Source: an uncultured Clostridia bacterium (GTDB lineage: Bacteria; Bacillota; Clostridia; HGM11514). Taken from it: a stretch of DNA of 14,729 nt. The notes beneath the pieces are model-generated. The model worked only from the letters and a program-made list of their open reading frames with translations. It was not told the origin of the DNA and did not search any database. Location: the NCBI GenBank assembly GCA_902478725.1, contig CABSMD010000042.1:1-14729 (forward strand), in the 5' to 3' direction. The first letter of the stretch is position 1; each line of letters starts with the position of its first letter. Shown piece by piece: positions 1-8,000 of the stretch. Made by a program: the position numbers and the translations under genes.

Positions 1-1
1 C

Positions 2-196
2 GGCCTTGATCCGGAAATCTCCCCGGCAGCCGCGGAATATCAGGTTGCAAGGATCGCAAAAGCACGGGGAATCTCGGAGCAGGAGGTCCGCGATGTTATC
101 AAGAAATGTACAACCGGCCGGTTTCTCGGTGTATTAGGTGAAAAAACCGTCAATGTGTTAAAGGTAAACCTTATGCTTGACGGCATACTGGAGTAA
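2..196 (+). CDS. kdpC: KdpC, potassium-transporting ATPase subunit C (C-terminal end only)
   Basis: Only the last 64 codons are present; the gene enters from the left edge and ends at TAA 194-196. KdpC is the small membrane-anchored subunit of the KdpFABC high-affinity potassium pump and helps assemble and stabilise the KdpA-KdpB complex. The visible part carries the family's conserved tail: GLDPEISPAAAEYQV near the start, then a helix with KARGISEQEV, then TGRFLGVLGEKTVNVL and a final LNL/LD-like segment (VNLMLDGILE). The gene lies directly upstream of kdpD and kdpE, as in many kdp operons, so kdpA and kdpB should lie to the left of the window. The identification rests on this motif series plus the context. 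Confidence 0.95.
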   Translation, partial: GLDPEISPAAAEYQVARIAKARGISEQEVRDVIKKCTTGRFLGVLGEKTVNVLKVNLMLDGILE

Positions 197-228
197 AATA
201 AAAGGGGGTGGAAACTCCCTTTTATTTT
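195..228 (+). terminator. Hairpin between kdpC and kdpD (terminator or attenuator)
   Basis: A 14-bp stem (arms 195-208 and 215-228, one G-T wobble) closes on the 6-nt loop TGGAAA. The left arm starts inside the kdpC stop codon and the right arm is CTCCC followed by TTTTATTTT. The G+C-rich inner part and the T-run in the outer right arm resemble an intrinsic terminator. Because kdpD starts only 40 bp later and no good promoter is visible between them, I infer a partial terminator or RNA-stability element that lowers kdpDE output relative to the pump genes. Confidence 0.6.
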
Positions 229-268
229 CATAAAATTTGTGGTACACTTATATTGCGGAGGTGATACG

Positions 269-2962
269 GTGGAAGAAGAAATGAAAAGCAACGCCAGAGA
301 ACTCCTGCGGCAGATCAAAAAGGAGGAGGCCGAAAATGGGCGCGGTCATTTGAAAATATTTTTTGGTTATGCCGCGGGCGTGGGCAAGACCTACTCCATG
401 CTCAAGGCCGCGCACACGGCAAAACGGCGTGGGATTGACGTTGTGGTTGGTTATGTGGAGCCACATGCGCGCCCGCAGACGGCACAGCTGCAAAACGGCC
501 TGGAAATCCTTCCGACACGGGCCGTCAGGCACGGTGAAATTACCCTGCGCGAGTTCGACCTCGATGCCGCCATCGCGCGCAAACCCCAACTGATTCTGGT
601 AGATGAGCTTGCGCACACGAACGCCGACGGCTGCCGTCATCAAAAGAGGTATCAGGATATTGAAGAGCTGCTGAGCAATGGTATCAATGTTTTTACCACC
701 GTTAACGTACAGCATATCGAGAGCCTGAACGACCTCGTTGCCTCCATAACAGGCGTAACGGTGAAGGAACGCATCCCCGATTCCGTCTTCGACGGGGCCG
801 GCCAGGTAGAATTGGTGGACATCGAGCCAAAAGAGCTGATGGAACGTCTGAATGAGGGCAAGGTCTATCAAAAAGAGCAGGCAGAGAGAGCACTGGGGAA
901 CTTTTTTACTGAGCAAAACCTCGTCGCTCTGCGCGAGATTGCTCTGCGCCGTTGTGCCGACCGGGTCAACCGGATTTCAGAGCAATCCGGTGGGAGGGCG
1001 AACAGCCGCTTTACCGACGAGCATATCCTTGTTTGTCTGTCCTCTTCCCCAACCAACTCCAAAATCATCCGTACCGCCGCGCGGATGGCCGGCGCCTTCC
1101 GGGGCAGCTTTACCGCGCTGTTTGTGGAGACGCCGGATTTTCCCGCTATGGACGAAAAAAATAAAAACCGGCTTAGACAGAACATTCGTCTCGCCCAGCA
1201 GCTTGGGGCGACGATCGAAACCGTTTACGGCGAGGATATCGCCTTTCAGATCGCCGAGTTTGCCCGTCTTTCCGGCGTGTCCAAAATCGTTCTTGGCCGG
1301 AGCAGCGCACGACGCGGCCTCCTTTTTGGCCGTCAGCCCTTGACCGAAAAAATTACCCAGCTTTCACAAAACCTTGACATCTATATCATCCCTGACCAGA
1401 ACACTCCGCCTTACAAGCGAAAACGACGAATTCCACAGAAGCCAAAATTCTATCCGGCGGATCTTTTCAAAAGCCTGCTGGCGCTCGCCGCCTCTACGGC
1501 GATCGGGTTTGTATTTTATCATTTTGGGTTCAGCGAGGCAAATACCATAACGGTTTATATTCTCGGTGTTTTGGCCACGGCGATCATTACTTCACAGCGT
1601 GCTTACAGCCTGGTGAGCTCAATCGTCAGCGTACTGCTGTTCAACTTTCTGTTTACCGATCCACGTTTCACCTTAAACGCCTATGACGCAGGCTATCCCG
1701 CTACCTTTCTGATCATGTTCATCGCGGCGTTTCTAACCAGTTCCCTGGCGGTGCGGATCAAGCGGCAGGCACGCCAGTCGGCGGAAACCGCCTACCGGAC
1801 AAAGATATTGTTCGATACCAACCAATTAATCGGAAACGAACAAGACTCTGTCGGTATCATTTCCGTCACATGCAATCAACTCAACAAGCTGCTAAACAGG
1901 GATATTCTGTTTTATAGTATACAAAACGGCGTATTGGCAACACCGCAATTGTTCCCTGTCCATATCGGGCAAAATACAGCCGGATACACCACGGAAAACG
2001 AACGTGCCGTAGCCACATGGGTTTATCATAACAACAAGCACGCCGGCGCTACCACCGGTACGCTGGGAGACTCCAAATGCCTGTACCTTTCCGTCCGGGT
2101 CGGGCACGATGTGTATGGTGTGGTCGGTATCGCCATTGAAGGCGTACCGCTGGACGCCTTTGAAAACAGCATCATGCTCTCCATCCTGGGAGAGTGTGCC
2201 CTCGCGTTGAAAAATGAAAAGGTGTCCAGGGAACGGGAGGAGGCCGCGCTGCTGGCCAAAAACGAACAGTTGCGTGCGAACCTGCTTCGCTCTATTTCGC
2301 ATGATCTGCGCACCCCTCTGACCTCGATTTCAGGAAACGCGGGCATCCTGCTGGCGAGCGAGGAGAGTATTGGAAAAGAAAAACGCAGGCAGCTCTATGA
2401 AAACATCTATGACGATTCGCTGTGGCTGATCAACCTGGTAGAAAACCTGCTCTCCGTCACCCGAATCGAGGATGGCACCATGAAGCTGCGCATGACGGCC
2501 GAGCTGCTGGATGAGGTAATCAGCGAGGCGCTGCGCCACACCGACAGGAGACGGAATGAACATGACATCCAGGTGAAATCGGCCGATTCCTTCGTACTTG
2601 TCAAAATAGACGCCAGGCTCATCATGCAGGTGGTCATCAACCTGGTGGACAACGCCGTCAAATACACGCCGCCAGGCTCAAAGATCGTCATTGAAACAAA
2701 AGTGGAGGGCGGCTTGGCGGCCGTCACCGTTTCCGATAACGGCGCCGGAATTTCCAACGAGTCCAAGGAGCATATCTTCGATATGTTTTATACAGCAAAC
2801 AATAAAGCCGCCGACAGCCGGCGCAGCCTCGGGCTCGGCCTCGCACTGTGCAAATCCATTGTCAATGCGCACGGCGGAACGATCACAGTCTCGGACAACA
2901 GGCCGCACGGCGCGGTTTTCAAATTCACTTTACCGACGGAGGAGGTAAATTTACATGAATAA
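269..2962 (+). CDS. kdpD: KdpD, potassium-sensing histidine kinase
   Basis: Membrane histidine kinase that phosphorylates KdpE when potassium is limiting. The 897-aa protein has the full KdpD architecture. It begins with an N-terminal KdpD domain with Walker A motif GYAAGVGKT (residues 33-41) and a Walker B-like LILVDELAHTN. A universal-stress-like domain follows (about 250-370), then a four-helix DUF4118 membrane block (about 400-500) and a GAF-like region (about 520-640). The HisKA box SISHDLRTP has phospho-acceptor H678, and the ATPase domain has an N box (NLVDNAVKYTPPG), DNGAGIS and a GLGLAL box. An open frame extends to GTG 239, but GTG 269 has GGAGGTGAT (257-265) at ideal spacing, so I chose 269. 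ATG 281 is in frame but 19 nt from that site. The 3' end overlaps kdpE by 8 bp, which suggests translational coupling. Confidence 0.96.
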   Translation: MEEEMKSNARELLRQIKKEEAENGRGHLKIFFGYAAGVGKTYSMLKAAHTAKRRGIDVVVGYVEPHARPQTAQLQNGLEILPTRAVRHGEITLREFDLDAAIARKPQLILVDELAHTNADGCRHQKRYQDIEELLSNGINVFTTVNVQHIESLNDLVASITGVTVKERIPDSVFDGAGQVELVDIEPKELMERLNEGKVYQKEQAERALGNFFTEQNLVALREIALRRCADRVNRISEQSGGRANSRFTDEHILVCLSSSPTNSKIIRTAARMAGAFRGSFTALFVETPDFPAMDEKNKNRLRQNIRLAQQLGATIETVYGEDIAFQIAEFARLSGVSKIVLGRSSARRGLLFGRQPLTEKITQLSQNLDIYIIPDQNTPPYKRKRRIPQKPKFYPADLFKSLLALAASTAIGFVFYHFGFSEANTITVYILGVLATAIITSQRAYSLVSSIVSVLLFNFLFTDPRFTLNAYDAGYPATFLIMFIAAFLTSSLAVRIKRQARQSAETAYRTKILFDTNQLIGNEQDSVGIISVTCNQLNKLLNRDILFYSIQNGVLATPQLFPVHIGQNTAGYTTENERAVATWVYHNNKHAGATTGTLGDSKCLYLSVRVGHDVYGVVGIAIEGVPLDAFENSIMLSILGECALALKNEKVSREREEAALLAKNEQLRANLLRSISHDLRTPLTSISGNAGILLASEESIGKEKRRQLYENIYDDSLWLINLVENLLSVTRIEDGTMKLRMTAELLDEVISEALRHTDRRRNEHDIQVKSADSFVLVKIDARLIMQVVINLVDNAVKYTPPGSKIVIETKVEGGLAAVTVSDNGAGISNESKEHIFDMFYTANNKAADSRRSLGLGLALCKSIVNAHGGTITVSDNRPHGAVFKFTLPTEEVNLHE

Positions 2963-3647
2963 ACCATTAATACTTGTAGTAGAAGACGATTCTGCCGTAA
3001 GAAACCTGATCGCCACCACGCTTGAAACACACGACTACCGCTTTCAGACCGCTCCGACCGGGGAATCCGCGATTTTAGAGGCGGTTTCCCATAATCCGGA
3101 CGTAATTTTGCTCGATCTGGGCCTGCCGGACATGGATGGAATCGAGATTATCCATAAAATCCGCACCTGGTCTAAAACCCCCATCATCGTGATCAGCGCA
3201 AGGAGTGAGGATACGGATAAGATAGACGCGCTGGATGCCGGGGCGGATGATTACCTGACCAAACCCTTTTCGGTGGAAGAACTGCTTGCCCGTCTGCGTG
3301 TCACCTTCCGCCGGCTGCACGACGCAGGAGATGGTATGCAGGGGGCCGTCTTTACAAACGGCGACCTGAAGATCGATTACGCCGCCGGATGCGCCTTTAT
3401 GAAGGGGCAGGAGCTACACCTGACGCCGATTGAATACAAACTTCTGTGCCTGCTTGCCAAAAATACGGGAAAAGTGCTGACCCATACCTATATCACAAGG
3501 GAGATCTGGGGCAGCGCGTGGGATAACGATGTAGCCTCCCTGCGGGTTTTCATGGCGACCCTGCGTAAGAAGATTGAAACCGATCCGTCCAATCCGATCT
3601 ATATCCAGACCCACATCGGCGTTGGCTACCGGATGTTGAAGGTATGA
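2955..3647 (+). CDS. kdpE: KdpE, OmpR-family response regulator
   Basis: Response regulator that is phosphorylated by KdpD and activates the kdp pump operon. The 230-aa protein has a receiver domain (1-115) with acidic pocket E10-D11-D12, phospho-acceptor D54 in ILLDLGLPDMDG, S81, and K103 in LTKPFS. A winged-helix OmpR/PhoB domain follows (about 130-230), with LTPIEYKLLCLLAKNTGKVLT and a C-terminal wing YIQTHIGVGYRM that is typical of KdpE. ATG 2955 overlaps the end of kdpD (GGAGG at 2940-2944 provides the ribosome site), so the kinase and regulator are made together. No gene follows on this strand; a strong hairpin lies 35 bp downstream. Confidence 0.97.
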   Translation: MNKPLILVVEDDSAVRNLIATTLETHDYRFQTAPTGESAILEAVSHNPDVILLDLGLPDMDGIEIIHKIRTWSKTPIIVISARSEDTDKIDALDAGADDYLTKPFSVEELLARLRVTFRRLHDAGDGMQGAVFTNGDLKIDYAAGCAFMKGQELHLTPIEYKLLCLLAKNTGKVLTHTYITREIWGSAWDNDVASLRVFMATLRKKIETDPSNPIYIQTHIGVGYRMLKV

Positions 3648-3682
3648 CACCCAGCAATCTGATTTCATGAAATACAACAAAA

Positions 3683-3710
3683 GAACGGCATGGCTCACGC
3701 CATGCCGTTC
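3683..3710. terminator. Bidirectional terminator between kdpE and rpmF
   Basis: A perfect 12-bp stem, GAACGGCATGGC / GCCATGCCGTTC, closes on a 4-nt loop. It lies between two converging genes. Read on the - strand the stem is followed by TTTTGTTGTATTT, a good terminator tail for rpmF. Read on the + strand the tail is CTCATTTCAATCTCTT, poorer in T but adequate for kdpE. Confidence 0.85.
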
Positions 3711-3724
3711 CTCATTTCAATCTC

Positions 3725-3907
3725 TTAGGCTTCTTTTTTAGCTATAACCTGTCTGCCCTTGTAGAAACCACACGCACCACAAACTCTGTGCGGCATCATA
3801 TACTCCTGACAATGCGGGCATTTCACCATACCCGGGATCGCCAGTTTCCAATTTGCTCTTCTTTTATCACGTCTTGATTTTGAAACCTTACCCTTAGGTA
3901 CCGCCAC
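3725..3907 (-). CDS. rpmF: Ribosomal protein L32 (zinc-binding type)
   Basis: Large-subunit ribosomal protein bL32, 60 aa. The sequence starts (M/V)AVPKGKVSKSRRDKRRANWK, the family hallmark, and carries two CXXC pairs, CPHC and CGAC, that bind a zinc ion, followed by GFYKGRQVI. The frame extends upstream to a TTG at 3940. I chose GTG 3907 because the protein then begins exactly like other L32 proteins and AAGGAGGTG lies 6 nt ahead of it. It follows yceD by 33 bp and is the last gene of that unit. In many Clostridia plsX or fapR comes next; here the unit stops at the terminator facing kdpE. Confidence 0.97.
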   Translation of the reverse strand: MAVPKGKVSKSRRDKRRANWKLAIPGMVKCPHCQEYMMPHRVCGACGFYKGRQVIAKKEA

Positions 3908-3940
3908 TTTCAACACCTCCTTAGCATCTTTATATGCCAA

Positions 3941-4420
3941 TCAATCCTCTTCTAACAGCCGGTTCAATATGGAAAGCCTCGGGTCGATCTCCTCCCGCAC
4001 GCAGTCGCATTCTCCCTCGTTTCGATCAGCGCCGCACTTGGAACAAAGCCCCTTGCAGTCCGGTTTGCAAAGATACCGTAAGTCCATGGACAGAAGAACC
4101 GTATCAAATACCAATTCCGATATATCATACATCCCATGTACGGCATCCCCGCTTTTGAGCATTTCCTCGATACGAAGCGGAAATGTTCGGTCAAATTCCT
4201 TCAAACAACGGGCGCACCGCAACCGCAGGGTATACTCCCCTTGCGCACACAAACGGACCGTCCCACTCCCGATATTTACAAAATTTCCACTCAGTACAAC
4301 CGGGACGGGGAACGAAAACGGCTCTCCATTGCGTTCAAATGCTGCAAGCGGTATGGAAACGTCATCAAAATTCAATACTGCGCCTTCATTTTTCAATATC
4401 TCAAGAATATGAAACTTCAC
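3941..4420 (-). CDS. yceD: DUF177/YceD family protein
   Basis: A 159-aa soluble protein of the DUF177 family, found next to rpmF across bacteria. The family is linked to 23S rRNA accumulation and ribosome biogenesis in plants and bacteria, but its exact role is not settled. Family marks are a CARCLKEFDRTF segment mid-protein and a C-terminal cysteine cluster (CKPDCKGLCSKCGADRNEGECDC, in pieces), which may bind a metal. The start is GTG 4420, with GAGGTGAT placed 3 nt upstream of it. A consensus promoter lies just upstream, so this gene and rpmF can be transcribed apart from pta-ackA. Confidence 0.93.
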   Translation of the reverse strand: MKFHILEILKNEGAVLNFDDVSIPLAAFERNGEPFSFPVPVVLSGNFVNIGSGTVRLCAQGEYTLRLRCARCLKEFDRTFPLRIEEMLKSGDAVHGMYDISELVFDTVLLSMDLRYLCKPDCKGLCSKCGADRNEGECDCVREEIDPRLSILNRLLEED

Positions 4421-4446
4421 CTTATCACCTCTGGCACAGCAAATCT

Positions 4447-4475
4447 ATTATACTAAATCAGATAACCATTGTCAA
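4447..4475 (-). promoter_or_regulatory. Perfect sigma-A consensus promoter for yceD-rpmF
   Basis: Read on the - strand: TTGACA (4475-4470), a 17-bp spacer, TATAAT (4452-4447). Both boxes match the consensus at all six positions and the spacer is optimal. Transcription should begin near 4440, giving a leader of about 20 nt that holds the GAGGTGAT ribosome site of yceD. The -35 box lies 10 bp beyond the ackA stop codon. Confidence 0.9.
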
Positions 4476-4484
4476 CCATTTTTT

Positions 4485-5678
4485 CTATTGGGTCAGCTTT
4501 TGGGTATCCAGCGCAATCATCAGCTCTTCATTTGTCGGGATAACAAGCGTCCTGACCGCGGCACCCGCCGCACTCACGTCGGCTGCCACACCGCGCACGT
4601 TGTTCTTCTCCTTATCTACCTGGATCCCCATGAATTCCAGGTCACGGGTGATTTCCTCACGGGCTTCAATATTGTTTTCGCCAACGCCGGCAGTAAATAC
4701 GATTGCGTCTACCCCGCCCATGGCCACGGCATACTCACCGATATATTTTTTTACGCTGTAACAAAACATATCTAACGCCAGCTTCGCACGCTTGTTTCCC
4801 TGTGCGATCGCCTCATCCAGATCACGGAAATCGCTGCTGACACCCGAAATGCCAAGCACGCCGGACTCCTTGTTCAGAAGGTTGTTCACCTGATTGTAAT
4901 CCAGGTTCTCCTTCTCCATCAGGAAGGTCAAAATAGCCGGGTCGATCTCGCCGCAGCGGGTACCCATGATGACCCCTTCCAAGGGGGTAAAGCCCATGCT
5001 GGTATCGACCGACTTCCCATTTTTCACCGCGGTTACGCTGGAACCGTTGCCCAAATGCAGCGTGATAATTTTTAACTGCTCGATGGGCTTGCCTAACATC
5101 TCCGCCGCCTTCTGTGAGACGTACTTATGAGAGGTGCCGTGGAAACCATATCTTCTGATTTTATATTTCTCGTACAATTCATATGGCAGCGCATACAGAT
5201 ACGCCACCTTGTCCATCGTCTGATGGAAGGCCGTGTCAAACACCGCCACCTGCGGCACGCCCGGCATCGTCCGCTCACACGCCTCGATCCCGATCAGATT
5301 CGGCGGATTGTGAAGCGGCGCCAACTGGCTGCACTGGTCGATCGCCTTCTTTACATTTTCATCAATGAGTACCGATTTGCTGAAAAACTCGCCGCCGTGC
5401 ACCACCCGGTGGCCCACCGCCTTGACCTCGTCCATACTTTCGATCACGCCGTAGTCTTTGTTGATCAGCGCATCAATGACCATTTTAATGGCGTCGGAAT
5501 GATCCTTCATCGGCTTTTCAATGATGACCTGTTCTTTGCCGGCCGGCTGGAATTTATTGCGGGAACCCTCAATTCCAATTCGTTCACAAAGGCCCTTTGC
5601 AAGCACCGTCTCATTCGCCATGCTGAACAGCTGGTATTTCAAAGAAGAACTGCCAGCGTTGATTACTAATATCTTCAT
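4485..5678 (-). CDS. ackA: Acetate kinase
   Basis: Converts acetyl phosphate and ADP to acetate and ATP, the ATP-yielding step of acetate fermentation; cytoplasmic. It is 397 aa, the usual length. The residues known to act in the Methanosarcina enzyme fall at the same numbers here: N7 (INAGSSSLKY), R91 (GHRVVHGGE), D148 (VFDTAFH), H180 (GFHGTSH), R241 (GTRCGEIDP) and E384 (TNEE). The ATPase-fold motifs HLGNGSS and TAGVGEN are also present. The start is ATG 5678, with AAGGGAG upstream. It begins 20 bp after the pta stop and the two are evidently co-transcribed. I see no clear terminator between ackA and the yceD promoter. Confidence 0.97.
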   Translation of the reverse strand: MKILVINAGSSSLKYQLFSMANETVLAKGLCERIGIEGSRNKFQPAGKEQVIIEKPMKDHSDAIKMVIDALINKDYGVIESMDEVKAVGHRVVHGGEFFSKSVLIDENVKKAIDQCSQLAPLHNPPNLIGIEACERTMPGVPQVAVFDTAFHQTMDKVAYLYALPYELYEKYKIRRYGFHGTSHKYVSQKAAEMLGKPIEQLKIITLHLGNGSSVTAVKNGKSVDTSMGFTPLEGVIMGTRCGEIDPAILTFLMEKENLDYNQVNNLLNKESGVLGISGVSSDFRDLDEAIAQGNKRAKLALDMFCYSVKKYIGEYAVAMGGVDAIVFTAGVGENNIEAREEITRDLEFMGIQVDKEKNNVRGVAADVSAAGAAVRTLVIPTNEELMIALDTQKLTQ

Positions 5679-5698
5679 CCTTCATTAACTCCCTTTTC

Positions 5699-6700
5699 TT
5701 ATTTCTTTGCCTGTGCCTGTACACAGGTGATCGCCACAACGCCCACAATATCCTCGGCGCTGCATCCGCGCGAAAGGTCGTTGACCGGCTTTGCGATCCC
5801 CTGAGTGATCGGGCCATAGGCCTCCGCCTTAGCCAGCCGCTGGGTCAGCTTATAGGCGATGTTGCCCGCGTTTAAGTCCGGGAACACCAGTACATTACAG
5901 TGTCCGGCTACATCACTCCCGGGCGCTTTGGATTTTCCAATCTCCGGTACGATTGCCGCATCCGACTGCAACTCGCCGTCCAGCTTTAAGTGCGGCGCTT
6001 TTTCCTTTGCCAGCTTGGTTGCAAGCTGCATTTTATCGACCAGCTCGCTCTTGGCACTGCCGTAGGTGGAATAAGAGAGCATACCTACAATCGGTTCCCT
6101 CTCGACCAACTGTTCAAACGACGCAGCCGAACTGATGGCAATCTCACTCACCGCCTCGGCATCAGGATTTTCATTTAAACCGGAATCCGCATAGATAAAG
6201 GTACCATCTGCACCGTATTCACAGTCCGGCACCACCATGACGAAGAATGCCGATACCAGCTTCACGCCCGGCGCAGTCTTTAAAATCTGAAGATTGGGAC
6301 GCAGGACGTTCGCAGTCGAGTTCACCGCACCGGCCACCATTCCGTCGGCTAAGTCCTTTTTCACCATCATAGAGCCATAATAGAGGGTGCTCTTCATGGT
6401 TTCACGCGCCTTTTCCTCGGTCATTCCCTTTGCCTTTCTCATCTCATAAAAGCTGGAAACAAATTCTTCAAAATTGTCCGCTTTTTCCGGATCAATGATG
6501 GTCGCACCGCTGATGTCATAGCCTTGCGCCGCCAATGCGCGAATCTCGTCCTCATTGCCGAGCAGGATGATGTTGGCAATCCCTTTCTCCAGAATGATGG
6601 AGGCCGCTTTTACGGTGCGAAGCTCGGTCCCCTCCGCCAAAACGATCGTTTTCTTATCCGATTTGGCGCGTTCGATGATCCTGTCTAAAAACTTGCTCAT
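5699..6700 (-). CDS. pta: Phosphate acetyltransferase
   Basis: Transfers the acetyl group from acetyl-CoA to phosphate, feeding acetate kinase. The 333-aa protein is the short form, with no N-terminal regulatory domain. Motifs include ADGMVAGAVNST, DGELQSDAAIVP, LVFPDLNAGNIAYKL and GPITQGIAKPVNDLSRGCSAEDIV; the last holds S310, R311 and D317, matching the catalytic S/R/D group of known Pta enzymes. The frame is open up to 6850, but homologues begin like MSKFLDRIIERAK. Both ATG 6706 and ATG 6700 are possible behind GGAAGGTG; 6700 has the better spacing (10 nt against 4 from GGAAGG). First gene of the pta-ackA unit. Confidence 0.96.
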   Translation of the reverse strand: MSKFLDRIIERAKSDKKTIVLAEGTELRTVKAASIILEKGIANIILLGNEDEIRALAAQGYDISGATIIDPEKADNFEEFVSSFYEMRKAKGMTEEKARETMKSTLYYGSMMVKKDLADGMVAGAVNSTANVLRPNLQILKTAPGVKLVSAFFVMVVPDCEYGADGTFIYADSGLNENPDAEAVSEIAISSAASFEQLVEREPIVGMLSYSTYGSAKSELVDKMQLATKLAKEKAPHLKLDGELQSDAAIVPEIGKSKAPGSDVAGHCNVLVFPDLNAGNIAYKLTQRLAKAEAYGPITQGIAKPVNDLSRGCSAEDIVGVVAITCVQAQAKK

Positions 6701-6830
6701 ATCCATTTCACCTTCCGCAATTTTTTCGCCGTATACAGCGGCGTATTCAAGCAAATAAACAAGACGAAACATCCAAAAGACGGCTTGTCCTTCGGATGGT
6801 TCGATGTGTCCTATTCCTCTTCCGCATGAT

Positions 6831-6859
6831 ATTATATAAAACTTTTGCAAAATTTACAA
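6831..6859 (-). promoter_or_regulatory. Promoter of pta-ackA
   Basis: Read on the - strand: TTGTAA (6859-6854, 4 of 6), a 17-bp spacer, TATAAT (6836-6831, 6 of 6). The start of transcription would be near 6824, giving a leader of about 120 nt. The -35 box and spacer contain an inverted repeat, TTGTAAA-T-TTTGCAA (6859-6845), which could be a regulator site. Confidence 0.75.
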
Positions 6860-6886
6860 GACATTTTTAAGACTTTTTGCATATTT
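6841..6886 (-). repeat. Imperfect direct repeat over the pta promoter
   Basis: On the + strand, ACTTTTGCAAAATTT (6841-6855) and ACTTTTTGCATATTT (6872-6886) are similar 15-mers whose starts lie 31 bp apart, about three helical turns. One covers the -10/-35 spacer and the other lies just upstream of the -35. This arrangement fits a pair of binding sites on one DNA face. The A+T richness of the stretch makes chance similarity possible. Confidence 0.35.
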
Positions 6887-6986
6887 GTTGTATTTATACA
6901 CCGCATTTTCCGTTTTTATGCGGTTTACTGGATATATTTTTACCAGACAGAGGCCGTTCCATACAAAGCATACCGGATTCACACCA

Positions 6987-7931
6987 TCAGTGTTCCGCTT
7001 CACCGCCCAGATGTGCCCGGCGGCGGTACTCTGTCGGCGTACTCCCGTCCATATATTCTTTATATACTTTTCGAAAATAGGGAACGTTGCCGAAGCCGCA
7101 CGATCTGGCAATCTCTTCAATGCTGCCGCCCGTTTGGGACAACAGCTGGTTGGCATAGCGGCAGCGCATCAGATTGAGGTATTCCCAGATCGTATGTTTC
7201 GTAATCCGCTTAAAGGTCCGCGCTATATAGGATTTGTTGAAACAAACCGCTTCGGCAATCTCGTCCAGCGTGATCTTATGGTCAAAATTCTTTGACAGGT
7301 AGCGGATCACCTCTTTTACCAGTATGATTCCGGTAAAGGAACCGTCGTTCAATGCATTTTCGGTATTATGGATATGGCGGCGCAAAAGCTCGGTCACAAG
7401 GACCTGCAGCAGAGCGTCCATCTTATGCTCGTAAAAAAGCGGCTCCTCATCCAGTTCTCTGCTGATCTCCCCCGCCAACCTTTGCACCGTTGGACTGCAC
7501 ACGACATTTTCAAAAACAATATCTGAGATGGAAAAGCCGAAATCGTCTGTAAAGGCCGGATCCAGAATCATATGGAAGAACACAATATCCTCCCGATAGG
7601 CCACCGCGTGCGTCTGCCCGGAGTTAAATATGACCAAATCCCCCGCACCGGCCGCATAGTCCTGCTGATCGATTGTGTAAAGCGCACTTCCTTCTATTAT
7701 ATAGACCAATTCGACATTGAGATGATAATGCGGCGGACGGTAGACATCCTTTGGCCGGCTAAATTTTTGAATATGGTTCGGCAGATTCGCAATGCTCCCG
7801 CCCCAATGAAGGGCCTCCCCATTTTCAGAATAGTCGGTGTGGGAATACAGACAATCGGTCTGGCAGGTCAGTTTGCCGCCGACCACCGTATCGCCCCATG
7901 TATCATACCCGCCTTTTGGTTTGCCCGGCAT
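6987..7931 (-). CDS. AraC-family regulator with cupin sensor (module 1)
   Basis: Transcription regulator of 314 aa. The N-terminal cupin (about 60-115) has HYH at 68-70, E74 and H108, a layout used for sugar or small-ligand sensing. The C-terminal AraC domain (about 203-305) has two helix-turn-helix units: DEIAEAVCFNKSYIARTFKR and EEIARSCGFGNVPYFRKVY. An open frame extends to TTG 7991. I chose ATG 7931 because the module 2 homologue aligns from this codon (both start MP) and both have a GGAAAG/GGGG purine tract just upstream. It diverges from the secreted-protein gene at 8103 and probably controls it. It is highly similar to the regulator at 9338-10276, with a stretch of 28 residues in the DNA-binding domain identical. 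The ligand is unknown. Confidence 0.93.
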   Translation of the reverse strand: MPGKPKGGYDTWGDTVVGGKLTCQTDCLYSHTDYSENGEALHWGGSIANLPNHIQKFSRPKDVYRPPHYHLNVELVYIIEGSALYTIDQQDYAAGAGDLVIFNSGQTHAVAYREDIVFFHMILDPAFTDDFGFSISDIVFENVVCSPTVQRLAGEISRELDEEPLFYEHKMDALLQVLVTELLRRHIHNTENALNDGSFTGIILVKEVIRYLSKNFDHKITLDEIAEAVCFNKSYIARTFKRITKHTIWEYLNLMRCRYANQLLSQTGGSIEEIARSCGFGNVPYFRKVYKEYMDGSTPTEYRRRAHLGGEAEH

Positions 7932-7959
7932 ATGCATACCCCACTTTCCAAGCATTCTC

Positions 7960-7972
7960 TGAAAGTCAATAT
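7960..7972 (-). promoter_or_regulatory. Conserved leader element upstream of the module 1 regulator
   Basis: On the - strand ATATTGACTTTCA lies 61 bp downstream of the -10 box and just ahead of the GGAAAG purine tract. The module 2 leader has ATATTGACTTTTCA at 10316-10303, 60 bp below its -10 box. Conservation at the same place in two diverged copies suggests either common descent of the leader or a functional element. Confidence 0.4.
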
Positions 7973-8000
7973 CACAAATCTTTTCCGTCAATATCCTGCC

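Noticed and set aside
225..254. Promoter-like TTTTCA, 18 bp, TATATT ahead of kdpD
   Set aside because: The predicted start near 261 would fall inside the ribosome site at 257-265, giving a leader too short to initiate normally, and the -35 is poor.
248..916. Long open frame on the - strand inside kdpD
   Set aside because: It lies wholly opposite the kdpD coding frame, has no recognisable domain, and kdpD is fully explained on the + strand.
5127..5669. Open frame of 180 codons on the + strand inside ackA
   Set aside because: Antisense to a well-supported acetate kinase; no ribosome site or family likeness.
6900..6924. Small hairpin ACCGCAT/ATGCGGT downstream of the module 1 regulator
   Set aside because: Only 7 bp with an 11-nt loop and no T-run on the - strand, so it is not a credible terminator; read-through from the regulator towards pta remains possible.
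7932..7991. Upstream extension of the module 1 regulator to TTG 7991
   Set aside because: The homologue in module 2 aligns only from 7931 onward, and the extension falls on the conserved leader element and purine tract.
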